From assembly GCA_964502735.1 (NCBI GenBank), contig CAZCYD010000040.1:1-26974 (forward strand): a DNA stretch of 26,974 nucleotides, read 5' to 3'. This DNA is from JACKAN01 sp964502735. GTDB lineage: Bacteria; Bdellovibrionota; Bdellovibrionia; Bdellovibrionales; UBA1609. Positions 7,581-15,716 of this stretch are shown one piece after another (the first letter of the stretch is position 1; each line of letters begins with the position of its first letter). A program made the position numbers and the translations under genes. Under the pieces are notes generated by a model. That model was not told the DNA's origin and made no database searches. It worked only from the letters and a program-made list of their open reading frames with translations.

Positions 7581-8540
7581 ATGGCCACTATTAACATGAA
7601 GGAAATGCTTGACGCTGGGGTGCATTTCGGACACCAAACTCAGCGCTGGAACCCTAAAATGAAACCCTATGTCTACACAGATCGGGGTGGAATCCACATC
7701 ATAGACTTACAAAAATCTGTTGCTCTAGCAAAAAAAGCTGCTGATTTTGTAAAGTCTGTTAGCGCCAACGGTGGCGGCTTAATTTTTGTGGGAACTAAAA
7801 AACAAGCCGTACTTCCCATTCAGTCTGCTGCAGAGAGAACTGGACAGTTTTATGTCACTAAAAGATGGCTGGGAGGCACGCTTACAAACTTCCAAACGAT
7901 CAAAACGTCAATTGATCGGCTTAGAAAAATTGACCAAATGAAAGAAAAAGGAGAATTAAATTTCTTCTCGAAAAAAGAGCGAGCAAAAATTGAAAAAGAG
8001 TATCTTCGTCTTAGTGAGTACCTTAATGGAATCCGTGAGATGAAGAACAATCCTGCCTGTATGTTTGTTGTGGACATCAATAAAGAACACATCGCAGTTG
8101 CCGAAGCCAAGAGGCTTGGAATTCCTGTTGTGGCTATTGCAGATACCAATGTTGACCCTGAAACCGTGGACTATCCGATTCCTGGCAATGACGATGCAAT
8201 AAGATCAATTTCTCTTTTTACAGACCTAATTGCTGATGCTTTCCTTGAGGGGCAAAGCCTTTGGCAAGAAACTCTCAAGAAAAATGCAGCTCTTCAAAAA
8301 GAAGAAGAGGCAAAAACAGAAAAGGTTGAAGTTTCAGCTCCTACTAAACCCACACCTTCCACTAGAGGAGGCAGGGCTCAGGTGTCAACTGCCGTGGAAC
8401 CAGCAGCTGGTCCATCTGTAGTGAAAGTGAGTCGCGGCAGAAAACTTGTAGCTGCAGGAACTGCTGACGATGTAGAAATTGAAATGGAACTAGAATCTCA
8501 ACAGGACAAAGTTGAAGACGAAGTTTCAAGTGAAGAGTAA
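7581..8540 (+). CDS. rpsB: 30S ribosomal protein S2 with long C-terminal tail
   Basis: S2 binds the 30S head-body junction and helps bring S1 to the subunit. The start MATINMKEMLDAGVHFGHQT, the segment WNPKMKPYVYTDR and GGTLTNFQTI are family hallmarks. The ATG at 7581 has the ribosome site gagaggt; the open frame extends to 7521, but that start would add 20 atypical residues. The product has 319 residues against about 240 in most bacteria. The ribosomal core ends near residue 235. The tail is low-complexity, rich in K, E, A, P and T (SAPTKPTPSTRGGRAQ), and ends acidic (EDEVSSEE). The gene opens the rpsB-tsf-pyrH-frr cluster found in most bacteria. Confidence 0.97.
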   Translation: MATINMKEMLDAGVHFGHQTQRWNPKMKPYVYTDRGGIHIIDLQKSVALAKKAADFVKSVSANGGGLIFVGTKKQAVLPIQSAAERTGQFYVTKRWLGGTLTNFQTIKTSIDRLRKIDQMKEKGELNFFSKKERAKIEKEYLRLSEYLNGIREMKNNPACMFVVDINKEHIAVAEAKRLGIPVVAIADTNVDPETVDYPIPGNDDAIRSISLFTDLIADAFLEGQSLWQETLKKNAALQKEEEAKTEKVEVSAPTKPTPSTRGGRAQVSTAVEPAAGPSVVKVSRGRKLVAAGTADDVEIEMELESQQDKVEDEVSSEE

Positions 8541-8604
8541 TTCATAGTCATATAAACAAATTTAAATCAACAAATCTAAAAAGGTAAAGATTAAGGATAA
8601 AGTT

Positions 8605-9255
8605 ATGGAAATTTCAGCCTCAGATGTAAAAGAATTACGTGCAAGAACAAGCGCGGGAATGTTGGATTGTAAAAAAGCTCTTCAAGAAAACGAAGGTGAT
8701 TTCGAAAAGGCGATTGAATGGCTAAGGGCCAAAGGCCTGAGTAAAGCGGCTAAAAAGGCAGGTCGAGTAGCTTCTGAAGGGCTCGTCACGTCTTATATCC
8801 ATGCCGGGGGAAAAATCGGGGTATTACTTGAAGTCAATTCTGAAACTGATTTCGTTGGCAGAAACGAGGATTTCCAAGTTTTTGTTAAAGATCTCGCTAT
8901 GCATATTGCTGCCGCAGCACCAAAGTATGTCAGTGTAGAAGAGATTGATCCTGCAGATCGTCAGAAAGAAAAAGAAGTCTTGATAGCCAAGGCCCGCGAA
9001 GAGGGCAAAAAAGAAGAAATGATTGAAAAGATCGTTGAAGGGCAATTGACGAAGTGGGCGGCTGAAGTTTGTTTGCTGGATCAAAAATATGTGAAGAACC
9101 CAGACAAGTCTATTAACGAGCTTTTGGCAGAAAAGATTGCGACCATTGGTGAAAACTTAGTTATTCGCAGATTTGTTAGATACGAGCTTGGTGAGGGAAT
9201 CGAAAAGAAAAAAGAGGACTTTGCTGCAGAAGTGGCTGCTCAGCTCAACAAGTAA
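8605..9255 (+). CDS. tsf: translation elongation factor Ts
   Basis: EF-Ts releases GDP from EF-Tu so that it can be recharged with GTP. The 216-residue protein has the N-terminal UBA-like domain (LRARTSAGMLDCKKAL, then GDFEKAIEWLRAKG). The TDFV motif at 81-84 inserts between EF-Tu helices. It is shorter than the E. coli protein (about 283) and lacks part of the second core subdomain and the coiled-coil region, a compact form also seen in other phyla. It follows rpsB by 64 nt with no terminator between, so co-transcription is expected. Confidence 0.97.
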   Translation: MEISASDVKELRARTSAGMLDCKKALQENEGDFEKAIEWLRAKGLSKAAKKAGRVASEGLVTSYIHAGGKIGVLLEVNSETDFVGRNEDFQVFVKDLAMHIAAAAPKYVSVEEIDPADRQKEKEVLIAKAREEGKKEEMIEKIVEGQLTKWAAEVCLLDQKYVKNPDKSINELLAEKIATIGENLVIRRFVRYELGEGIEKKKEDFAAEVAAQLNK

Positions 9256-9280
9256 ATATTTAAAGAGAGGAATACTCAAG

Positions 9281-10000
9281 TTGTCGAAGACACCTGTTTA
9301 TAAAAGAGTCTTATTAAAATTGAGTGGAGAGGCTCTCGCTGGTAGCGAGGGCTCGGGAATTAACACCGAGATACTTCAGCGCATTGCCAGAGACATCAAA
9401 GAGGCTCACGATCTAGGAGTTCAAATCGGACTCGTCGTGGGTGGAGGAAATATTTTTAGAGGCGTGGCGGCCTCTATAAAAGGAATGGATCGGGCCAGTT
9501 CAGACTATATGGGTATGTTAGCCACTTGTATCAATGGTCTGGCTCTCCAGGACGCCCTCGAGCGACTCAAGTTGGACACCCGAGTTCAGTCAGCTATTGA
9601 AATGTCCGAAATTTCAGAGCCTTATATTCGCAGAAAGGCCATTCGTCACCTTGAAAAGGGCCGTATCGTCATATTTGCTGCCGGAACCGGCAACCCCTAT
9701 TTTACTACAGATACAGCGGCGGCTCTTAGAGCCATGGAAATCAATGCAGATGTAATTATCAAGGCTACAAAAGTGGATGGAATTTATGATAAGGACCCTG
9801 CGAAGTTCACAGATGCCGTTAAGTATAGTAAAATTTCTTACATCGATGTTCTCAATCAGGGTTTACAGGTGATGGACTCAACAGCTATCAGCCTGTGCAT
9901 GGACAATAAGTTGCCAATTGTGACCTTTGATTTAACAGAAGTGGGCAACATTGCCAGGATCATTTGCGGTGAATCCATTGGCACTATAGTTAACGGTTAA
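9281..10000 (+). CDS. pyrH: UMP kinase
   Basis: PyrH phosphorylates UMP to UDP using ATP, feeding RNA, UDP-sugar and CTP synthesis. The amino-acid-kinase fold is shown by VLLKLSGEAL, GLVVGGGNIFRG, and GNPYFTTDTAAALRA. The C-terminus TAISLCMDNKLPIVTFDL is also typical. The start chosen is the TTG at 9281, 10 nt after agagagg, giving 239 residues, the normal length. The open frame extends upstream to 9173 only by overlapping tsf in another frame. A 13-nt direct repeat (tagttaacggtta) spans the stop codon and the gap to frr. Confidence 0.95.
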   Translation: MSKTPVYKRVLLKLSGEALAGSEGSGINTEILQRIARDIKEAHDLGVQIGLVVGGGNIFRGVAASIKGMDRASSDYMGMLATCINGLALQDALERLKLDTRVQSAIEMSEISEPYIRRKAIRHLEKGRIVIFAAGTGNPYFTTDTAAALRAMEINADVIIKATKVDGIYDKDPAKFTDAVKYSKISYIDVLNQGLQVMDSTAISLCMDNKLPIVTFDLTEVGNIARIICGESIGTIVNG

Positions 10001-10016
10001 AGGTAGTTAACGGTTA
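9987..10016. repeat. 13-nt direct repeat at the pyrH stop
   Basis: tagttaacggtta occurs at 9987-9999 and again at 10004-10016, a 17-nt period. The first copy runs up to the pyrH stop codon. It looks like a local duplication. It places the frr ribosome site (tagggag) just after the second copy. Confidence 0.7.
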
Positions 10017-10028
10017 GGGAGTTTTATA

Positions 10029-10586
10029 ATGATCGAAAATTTAAAATCAGAAGTTAAACAAAGCATGGAAAAATCCATAGATTCGTTAGCCAATGAACTT
10101 AAAAAGGTTCGTACGGGGCGGGCTCACGTCTCCATGTTGGATTCTATTCGTGTTGATTATTACGGGAATCCCTCACCAATTAATCAAGTTGCTAGTGTTT
10201 CTTGTCCAGATGCAAAATCCTTTGTAATTGCACCCTGGGAGGCCAGCGTTTTGAGGGATATCGAACAAGCCATTGTCAAGAGTGATATCGGAATGACTCC
10301 ACAAAATGATGGAAAGGTAATTCGCTTGAAACTGCCTGAGCTTACAGAAGAAAGGCGAAAACAAATGGTCAAACAAATAAAAAAGACTGTTGAAGATGCT
10401 CGTGTGTCCGTCCGCATGGCACGCAGGGATGCAAATGACGAATTAAAAAGGGCCCAAAAGGATAAAGAAATCAGTGAAGATGAGCAAAAACGAGCTCAAG
10501 ATGAAATCCAAAAACTTACTGACGACTACATTAAAAAAATTGATAAAATCGGTGATGATAAAGAAAAAGAACTCATGACTATTTAA
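10029..10586 (+). CDS. frr: ribosome recycling factor
   Basis: RRF, together with EF-G, splits the post-termination ribosome. The 185-residue length is exact for the family. The N-terminal helix has SLANELKKVRTGRAHVSMLDSI-type residues (the conserved KVRTGRA). The middle domain has VDYYGNPSPINQVASV, and the C-terminal helix ends KIDKIGDDKEKEL. The ATG at 10029 has ttaggga at a normal distance. It lies 28 nt after pyrH and 9 nt before uppS, consistent with one transcript. Confidence 0.97.
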   Translation: MIENLKSEVKQSMEKSIDSLANELKKVRTGRAHVSMLDSIRVDYYGNPSPINQVASVSCPDAKSFVIAPWEASVLRDIEQAIVKSDIGMTPQNDGKVIRLKLPELTEERRKQMVKQIKKTVEDARVSVRMARRDANDELKRAQKDKEISEDEQKRAQDEIQKLTDDYIKKIDKIGDDKEKELMTI

Positions 10587-10595
10587 GGACTTCCC

Positions 10596-11321
10596 GTGTC
10601 TCTACCCAAGCACTTAGCAATAATAATGGATGGCAACGGCCGATGGGCCAAGGGTCACGGACACTCAAGAATCTTTGGGCACGTCAGGGGCGCTCAAGTC
10701 GCCAAAAAAGTCATTGAAAATTGCGCAGCCAGAGGTTTAAAGTATCTCACCTTGTTTGCTTTCAGTACGGAAAACTGGATGAGACCTCAGAGCGAAGTGG
10801 TGTTCTTAATGAAACTGCTAAGAAAGCAACTCTCGAGAGAACGTGAGAATCTTATTCGCAATAACATTCAGTTTCACACAATCGGTCAATTGGAGAGATT
10901 ACCACAGTTTGTGCGTGAAGAAGTTCTAAAGACCATTGAAATGACAAAAGCTTGTACGGGAATGAAACTTACCTTTGCTCTCAGCTTTGGGGGCAGACAG
11001 GAAATTGCCGAGGCTGCAAAGCTCGTGGCTGAAGCCGTAAAAAATGGAAAGTTAAGTTCTGAAGATATTAATGAGGAAACCTTTCGCAATTATATACCCT
11101 CTTCGTTTGCCCCAGATCCAGACTTAATTCTTAGGACTAGCGGTGAAAATAGATTGTCTAATTTCATGCTTTGGTCAGCGGCCTACAGCGAGCTTTTTAT
11201 TCACGACAAGATGTGGCCTGACTTTACTGAAGAGGATCTAAACGATGTCTTACTGGCTTTTCTGGGGCGCAAAAGAAGATTTGGAAAAACACAGGAACAG
11301 ATCGTTTCGGCTAACGCATGA
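10596..11321 (+). CDS. uppS: undecaprenyl diphosphate synthase (isoprenyl transferase)
   Basis: UppS extends farnesyl diphosphate with isopentenyl units in cis to make the C55 carrier used for peptidoglycan and O-antigen. The 241-residue protein has MDGNGRWA at 11-18, whose aspartate D12 is the metal/diphosphate ligand. FAFSTENW, SFGGRQEI and RTSGENRLSNFMLW follow in family order. The GTG start at 10596 gives the canonical N-terminus. The stop overlaps cdsA by ATGA, coupling lipid-carrier and phospholipid precursor synthesis. Confidence 0.96.
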   Translation: MSLPKHLAIIMDGNGRWAKGHGHSRIFGHVRGAQVAKKVIENCAARGLKYLTLFAFSTENWMRPQSEVVFLMKLLRKQLSRERENLIRNNIQFHTIGQLERLPQFVREEVLKTIEMTKACTGMKLTFALSFGGRQEIAEAAKLVAEAVKNGKLSSEDINEETFRNYIPSSFAPDPDLILRTSGENRLSNFMLWSAAYSELFIHDKMWPDFTEEDLNDVLLAFLGRKRRFGKTQEQIVSANA

Positions 11322-12154
11322 GGCTTGAGCACGCTCTTTTTTTAAGAATTATCTCTGCCGTTGCCGCAGCTCTTATTGCCATATTTTGTTATGTTTATTT
11401 TGGCAACGCCGGAATTTTTTATTTGATTTTTTTACTCACTATTATTGCCATCTTAGAATTTAATCGAATGGCATTTCAAGATTCAAAGTCTAGTCTATTT
11501 AATACAATACTGTTCCCATTGTTTAGTTATTCACTTTTGTATATTTCTGTTTATCACCCCCTTATTTCAAGTGAACTGTGGGCCGCATTACTTTGTTTAT
11601 ATATGAGTCTATGTATATGGTTATATGGATCAAGACAGTCAAATGATTGGCTGCTCAACTATCTAACAAAATCAGCCCTTGGTTTTTTTTATGTGGTGCT
11701 TTTGCCCGTATTGAGTATAAAAACCTTAGAGCTCCAATATGGAGCCACCTGGTTCTTAATGCTCCTCGTTCTTGTTTTCAGTGGTGATACTCTCGCTTAT
11801 TTTGGTGGCAAACTCATTGGCAAAAGGAAGCTATCTCCTCAACTGTCTCCTAAAAAAACAATTGAAGGTGGATTTTTCGGACTTCTCGGCTCTTGTCTGG
11901 CTACATGGGCAATTGGATACATTTTTTTTCCACAGATTCCAGCCCTAGGGATGGCGGCCATCGGCCTAATCGCCGGCCTCTTAGCTCAAACAGGAGATCT
12001 TTTTGAGTCTCTTTTAAAGAGAGTTGCGAATGTAAAAGATTCTGGAAAGATTATGCCTGGCCACGGCGGAGTTCTTGATCGCATAGATGGGGTTTTATTT
12101 GCCTCACCAATAGTTTATCTTTTCGCATTTTATGCAGAAAAGTTTTTAATTTAA
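11318..12154 (+). CDS. cdsA: phosphatidate cytidylyltransferase
   Basis: CdsA makes CDP-diacylglycerol from phosphatidate and CTP in the inner membrane, the entry point of phospholipid synthesis. The 278-residue protein has about seven or eight hydrophobic helices. The C-terminal signature is clear: SGDTLAYFGGKLIGKRKL, SPKKTIEGG, GLLAQTGDLFESLLKR, KDSGKIMPGHGGVLDRIDG. The start overlaps the uppS stop, and rseP follows after 24 nt. dxr, commonly placed between cdsA and rseP, is absent. Confidence 0.95.
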   Translation: MRLEHALFLRIISAVAAALIAIFCYVYFGNAGIFYLIFLLTIIAILEFNRMAFQDSKSSLFNTILFPLFSYSLLYISVYHPLISSELWAALLCLYMSLCIWLYGSRQSNDWLLNYLTKSALGFFYVVLLPVLSIKTLELQYGATWFLMLLVLVFSGDTLAYFGGKLIGKRKLSPQLSPKKTIEGGFFGLLGSCLATWAIGYIFFPQIPALGMAAIGLIAGLLAQTGDLFESLLKRVANVKDSGKIMPGHGGVLDRIDGVLFASPIVYLFAFYAEKFLI

Positions 12155-12178
12155 GTGTTCTGATGCTAATATGGTCGC

Positions 12179-13906
12179 ATGAATACTGTTGTAGATTTTA
12201 TTAATACATCCGCGTCTTATATTGGACCTTTTTTTATCTTACTCGGCTTGCTGATTTTTGTGCATGAGCTGGGGCACTTCCTAGTTGCCAAATACTATGG
12301 CGTTAAAGTTGAGGTCTTTAGCCTTGGCTTTGGAAAGAAAATACTTCAGCTTAAACGAGGAGACACCAACTATTGCATATCTGTGATACCGCTTGGCGGT
12401 TATGTTAAAATGTATGGTGACGACCCCACGGCAGATATTCCAGAACAAGAAAAGCAAAAAGCCTTTCTTTACAAACCAGTCGGGCAGAGGATTGCTATTG
12501 TTTTAGCCGGTCCTTTAATGAATCTTTTTTTTGCGGCTCTTCTCTTTAGCATGATTGCTTTTCTTGGCGAAAACTCACCGCCACCAGTTTTGGGGGATAT
12601 TAAGTCTGACACTAAAGCTTATGCTATGGGGTTTCGCAGTGGAATGACCATTGAAAGTGTGGATGGCCAACCCGTCCAGACATGGGAAGAGGTCTCTCAG
12701 AAAATAAAAAACCATGCTCACCAAGAACTAAATTTTGTTGTGAGACCGAGCTCGCTTCAAGAATCCAGTCAGTCCATCAAGGCACGGGTTTCAGTAGGTG
12801 AAAATGACAACCTTCTTTCTACTCAGCGTCATGTTGGCAGTATTGAAGGTTTTACCTCTGTATCATTGGGGCCAACTATAGGAATTTCTAATCCAAGGAG
12901 TCCAGCTGCTCTTGCAGGTATGACGAGTGTAGAAGTTATAAAAAAAATTGGTTCTAGAGAGATTCATTACTTTCGCGAACTTGAAACCCTTTTAAAAGAT
13001 CAAGATTTTATTTCTTCACTTAAAGAAAATCCGAGTCTAGAAGTTGAGTCCCTAGCCGTCACCGACAAAGAAGTTCAAGATGATCCAACGGCAGGCACTC
13101 CTCGCAAGGTTGTGATTAATGTCGATCATCAAAGTCTTGATTCAGCTACAAACCTATTTGAATATCTTGGGTTTGAGAAGAGTGATCTCTTTCTTTATCA
13201 GGTTAAGCTCGATTCGCCAGCTAAGGCTGCAGGGTTTCTGGCTGGAGATAAGTTAATATCTATTGGCGATGAAACTATTAGTGAGTGGGATGTTATAGTC
13301 AACTCCGTGAAAAATTATGATAATACTGGTCAGCCCCTAAAAATATCTGTTCTTCGAAAAGGTGAGGTCAAAACTCTTGAGGTTGTACCCAAAATGACAG
13401 AGCTTATGAAGTCTTCAGGAGCAGAAGATAATCGTTTTACCATCGGAATTATTCCTGCTGTATTCTCAGCTTTTCCGGAACCTGTTTTCATTAGACATCT
13501 TAACCCTATAGTGGCTCTCAAAAAGGGGGCTGAACAGTCATGGAACTGGTCAAAGATGGTGGCCATGAGTTTTGTCCGCATGATTCAAAATGAAGTTTCC
13601 TCAAAAAATATTGGCGGAGTGATCACGATCGGAAAATATGCTGGTCAATCTTATCAAGTCGGGTTAACACCATTTTTGAAATTAATGGCGATAATTTCTA
13701 TTAATTTATTTCTTATTAATCTTTTGCCGGTACCAATTCTTGATGGAGGGCACTTACTTTTCTTTACAATTGAGGCTATTCGAGGTGCTCCTCTCAGTAT
13801 GAGGAAAATGGAAATTGCCCAACAAGTGGGATTAATAATCCTAATGTCCCTAATGGTGTTTGCTCTTTTTAATGATATAAGCAATTTAATTAATCCTCCA
13901 TGGTGA
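12179..13906 (+). CDS. rseP: RseP-type site-2 zinc metalloprotease with an enlarged PDZ region
   Basis: This intramembrane protease cuts anti-sigma factors and leftover signal peptides. The zinc motif HELGH lies at 29-33 in the first membrane helix. The third zinc ligand D522 lies in LLPVPILDGGH near the C-terminus, and further hydrophobic helices are at about 103-130 and 550-568. The protein has 575 residues against about 450 in E. coli. The periplasmic part seems to hold three PDZ-like units (about 135-210, 225-320 and 335-405) rather than two. They are marked by AYAMGFRSGMTIESVDG, SPAALAGMTSVEVIKKIG and SPAKAAGFLAGDKLISIGD. The active site is intact. Confidence 0.93.
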   Translation: MNTVVDFINTSASYIGPFFILLGLLIFVHELGHFLVAKYYGVKVEVFSLGFGKKILQLKRGDTNYCISVIPLGGYVKMYGDDPTADIPEQEKQKAFLYKPVGQRIAIVLAGPLMNLFFAALLFSMIAFLGENSPPPVLGDIKSDTKAYAMGFRSGMTIESVDGQPVQTWEEVSQKIKNHAHQELNFVVRPSSLQESSQSIKARVSVGENDNLLSTQRHVGSIEGFTSVSLGPTIGISNPRSPAALAGMTSVEVIKKIGSREIHYFRELETLLKDQDFISSLKENPSLEVESLAVTDKEVQDDPTAGTPRKVVINVDHQSLDSATNLFEYLGFEKSDLFLYQVKLDSPAKAAGFLAGDKLISIGDETISEWDVIVNSVKNYDNTGQPLKISVLRKGEVKTLEVVPKMTELMKSSGAEDNRFTIGIIPAVFSAFPEPVFIRHLNPIVALKKGAEQSWNWSKMVAMSFVRMIQNEVSSKNIGGVITIGKYAGQSYQVGLTPFLKLMAIISINLFLINLLPVPILDGGHLLFFTIEAIRGAPLSMRKMEIAQQVGLIILMSLMVFALFNDISNLINPPW

Positions 13907-13924
13907 GGTTTTGATGGTGACGTT

Positions 13925-14704
13925 TTGAAGAGTACCTCAAAGAATGTTTCGAGCAATCATCCCCCAGCCGAAGTCGATCTATCGGAAATTGCGCTATCGG
14001 AAATTGCGCTATCTATAGACACAAGTTCAAGTTCAGGCAGTCTATCAATTTTTAGAATTACCGCCACTTCCTATTCACTTATCAGCTCCAAATTTTGGTG
14101 CCGCCAGCATTCACATAGTGAGAATCTTATTTTAGAGTGCCTAGAACTTTTAAAAGTCTGCGAACTTCGCCTAGAGGATGTGGATCATATACTTGTCACC
14201 CACGGGCCTGGTAGTTTTACTGGTATACGTGTAGGTCTAAATTTTGCCAAAACTCTCGCTTATGGTCTTAGTAAACCCGTTTATACGATTGATACCTTGA
14301 CGGCTATAGCCTACGGTAAAAGAGCATCTCAGAACCCTTTGGTTGTTATTAATAATGCGCATAAGAATATGCTCTATTTGGCTACCTTTAGCACTCAACC
14401 CTTTTCAATTATTCAAACACCCATTGCCATACCCTATAATGAATTAGAAAAATTTATTGCCGACAAGACCTATGTCTGCTTAGGAGATGGATACTCCAGC
14501 TACAAAACTGTCTTTACAGAAAGTGCACTTCGCCATCTTCTGCCCTCAGAAGAAATTTTACCTCCGATCTCACAGACTTTAGGAGAGTTCTGGTGTGAAA
14601 ATAAAAAAAAAATATCGGCTTTACAGTGGAATAATGCAATACCCCTTTATATTCGAGCATCAGAAGCCGAGGAGAGGCTGTGGAAAGGTCCTAAATCATT
14701 CTGA
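13925..14704 (+). CDS. tsaB: tRNA threonylcarbamoyladenosine biosynthesis protein TsaB
   Basis: TsaB partners TsaD and TsaE in making the t6A base next to the anticodon of ANN-decoding tRNAs. The ASKHA-like fold is shown by ALSIDTSSSSGSLSI, the glycine-rich GPGSFTGIRVGLNFAKTLAYG and the C-terminal PLYIRASEAEE. The 259-residue product has an N-terminal extension of about 26 residues ahead of ALSIDT, built partly by an exact 15-nt tandem duplication that encodes SEIAL twice. No ATG is available in frame; the TTG at 13925 has ggtga five nt upstream. An internal start is possible, so the N-terminus is uncertain. It follows rseP by 18 nt. Confidence 0.88.
   Translation: MKSTSKNVSSNHPPAEVDLSEIALSEIALSIDTSSSSGSLSIFRITATSYSLISSKFWCRQHSHSENLILECLELLKVCELRLEDVDHILVTHGPGSFTGIRVGLNFAKTLAYGLSKPVYTIDTLTAIAYGKRASQNPLVVINNAHKNMLYLATFSTQPFSIIQTPIAIPYNELEKFIADKTYVCLGDGYSSYKTVFTESALRHLLPSEEILPPISQTLGEFWCENKKKISALQWNNAIPLYIRASEAEERLWKGPKSF
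13981..14010. repeat. exact 15-nt tandem duplication inside tsaB
   Basis: atcggaaattgcgct is present twice head to tail. The repeat keeps the reading frame and adds one copy of the peptide LSEIA just before the conserved first strand of TsaB. Confidence 0.9.
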
Positions 14705-14737
14705 TTGCGGGGCTATTTTAAAAACTGAGGGTTTTAC

Positions 14738-15712
14738 GTGACAACACCAAATGATAGTCAGACTTCACAACCTCATACTCTTCGAGGGAGTTTAGAACCG
14801 AAGGCTAAAATTATAGCTTTTGGTGGTGGGAAGGGTGGTGTTGGTAAATCTTTTGTAAGCAGTAATATCGCTCTTTTTCTCGCCAATATGGGATACAAAA
14901 CCATTTTAATTGATCTAGATCTCGGTTGTGCAAATGCTCACACCTCACTTGGAGAGGGGCAACCTAAGACAGGTATAGGCGACTTTATTCGCGGCTCTAT
15001 AAATAGTCTTGATCACATTGCAGCGGCGACGAATCATCCCAACCTCAGACTTATAAGTGGTTGCAGTGATGACCTTGAAATTGCCAACCTCAACCTCGAC
15101 GAGCGCAGTCGTTTAATGTCTTCAATATTTAACTTAAGTGCAGATTACATCATCCTGGACCTAAGCGCAGGAACCAACAACACGACTTTGGATTTTTTCT
15201 TAATGGCACAATATCATGTTGTTGTATTTACTCCGGAACCTACAAGCATTGAAAATGCCTACAGATTTATGAAAGCCAGTTTTTTTAGAAAAATTAAACG
15301 TTTTGAAAGGCAATTGGGCCTTGAAAATATTCTCAATGAGATCATGGCAGAGAAAGATAAGTTCCACATCAAACATCCTGCAGACCTTGTCACGGCTATC
15401 AGCAAGGTTAGCCCTCATAAGGCCGTGGAGTTAATTCAAGAAATGAATAAGCTTCATTTTCATATTGTGCTAAACCAGACCCGTTCATTTAAAGATGTTG
15501 AAATTGGTCGCTCAGTTCAAAGTGTTGCCAATAAATTTTTTGGGACTCCAACAGACTTCATCGGTCATCTCGAATATGATAATGCAGTATGGCAGTCATT
15601 GCGAAAGCGAAAGCCCCTACTTGTTGAATATCCTCACAGCCGTCTTTATGCTCAAATTTTAAATATCACCAAATCTATTGCTTACGAAGATCGGTATAAG
15701 GCTGTAGTATAA
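14738..15712 (+). CDS. MinD/ParA-family ATPase (FlhG-like)
   Basis: The 324-residue protein has the deviant Walker A KGGVGKS at 32-38, with the signature lysine K32 that marks the MinD/ParA/FlhG group. The A' strand TILIDLDLGCAN lies at about 55-65 and YIILDLSAGTNNTTLDF follows. Such ATPases dimerise on ATP and place other complexes on the membrane, nucleoid or cell pole. An insert near 195-245 (rich in K, E and H) is not typical of MinD. I see no clear C-terminal amphipathic membrane helix. The start is GTG. The next gene begins 4 nt after the stop and encodes a J-domain/HTH protein, a likely partner. The cargo cannot be told from sequence. Confidence 0.85.
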   Translation: MTTPNDSQTSQPHTLRGSLEPKAKIIAFGGGKGGVGKSFVSSNIALFLANMGYKTILIDLDLGCANAHTSLGEGQPKTGIGDFIRGSINSLDHIAAATNHPNLRLISGCSDDLEIANLNLDERSRLMSSIFNLSADYIILDLSAGTNNTTLDFFLMAQYHVVVFTPEPTSIENAYRFMKASFFRKIKRFERQLGLENILNEIMAEKDKFHIKHPADLVTAISKVSPHKAVELIQEMNKLHFHIVLNQTRSFKDVEIGRSVQSVANKFFGTPTDFIGHLEYDNAVWQSLRKRKPLLVEYPHSRLYAQILNITKSIAYEDRYKAVV

Positions 15713-15716
15713 GGTT

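Noticed and set aside
9173..9280. Longer pyrH start overlapping tsf
   Set aside because: It adds 36 residues not seen in UMP kinases; the TTG at 9281 has a good ribosome site and gives the normal length.
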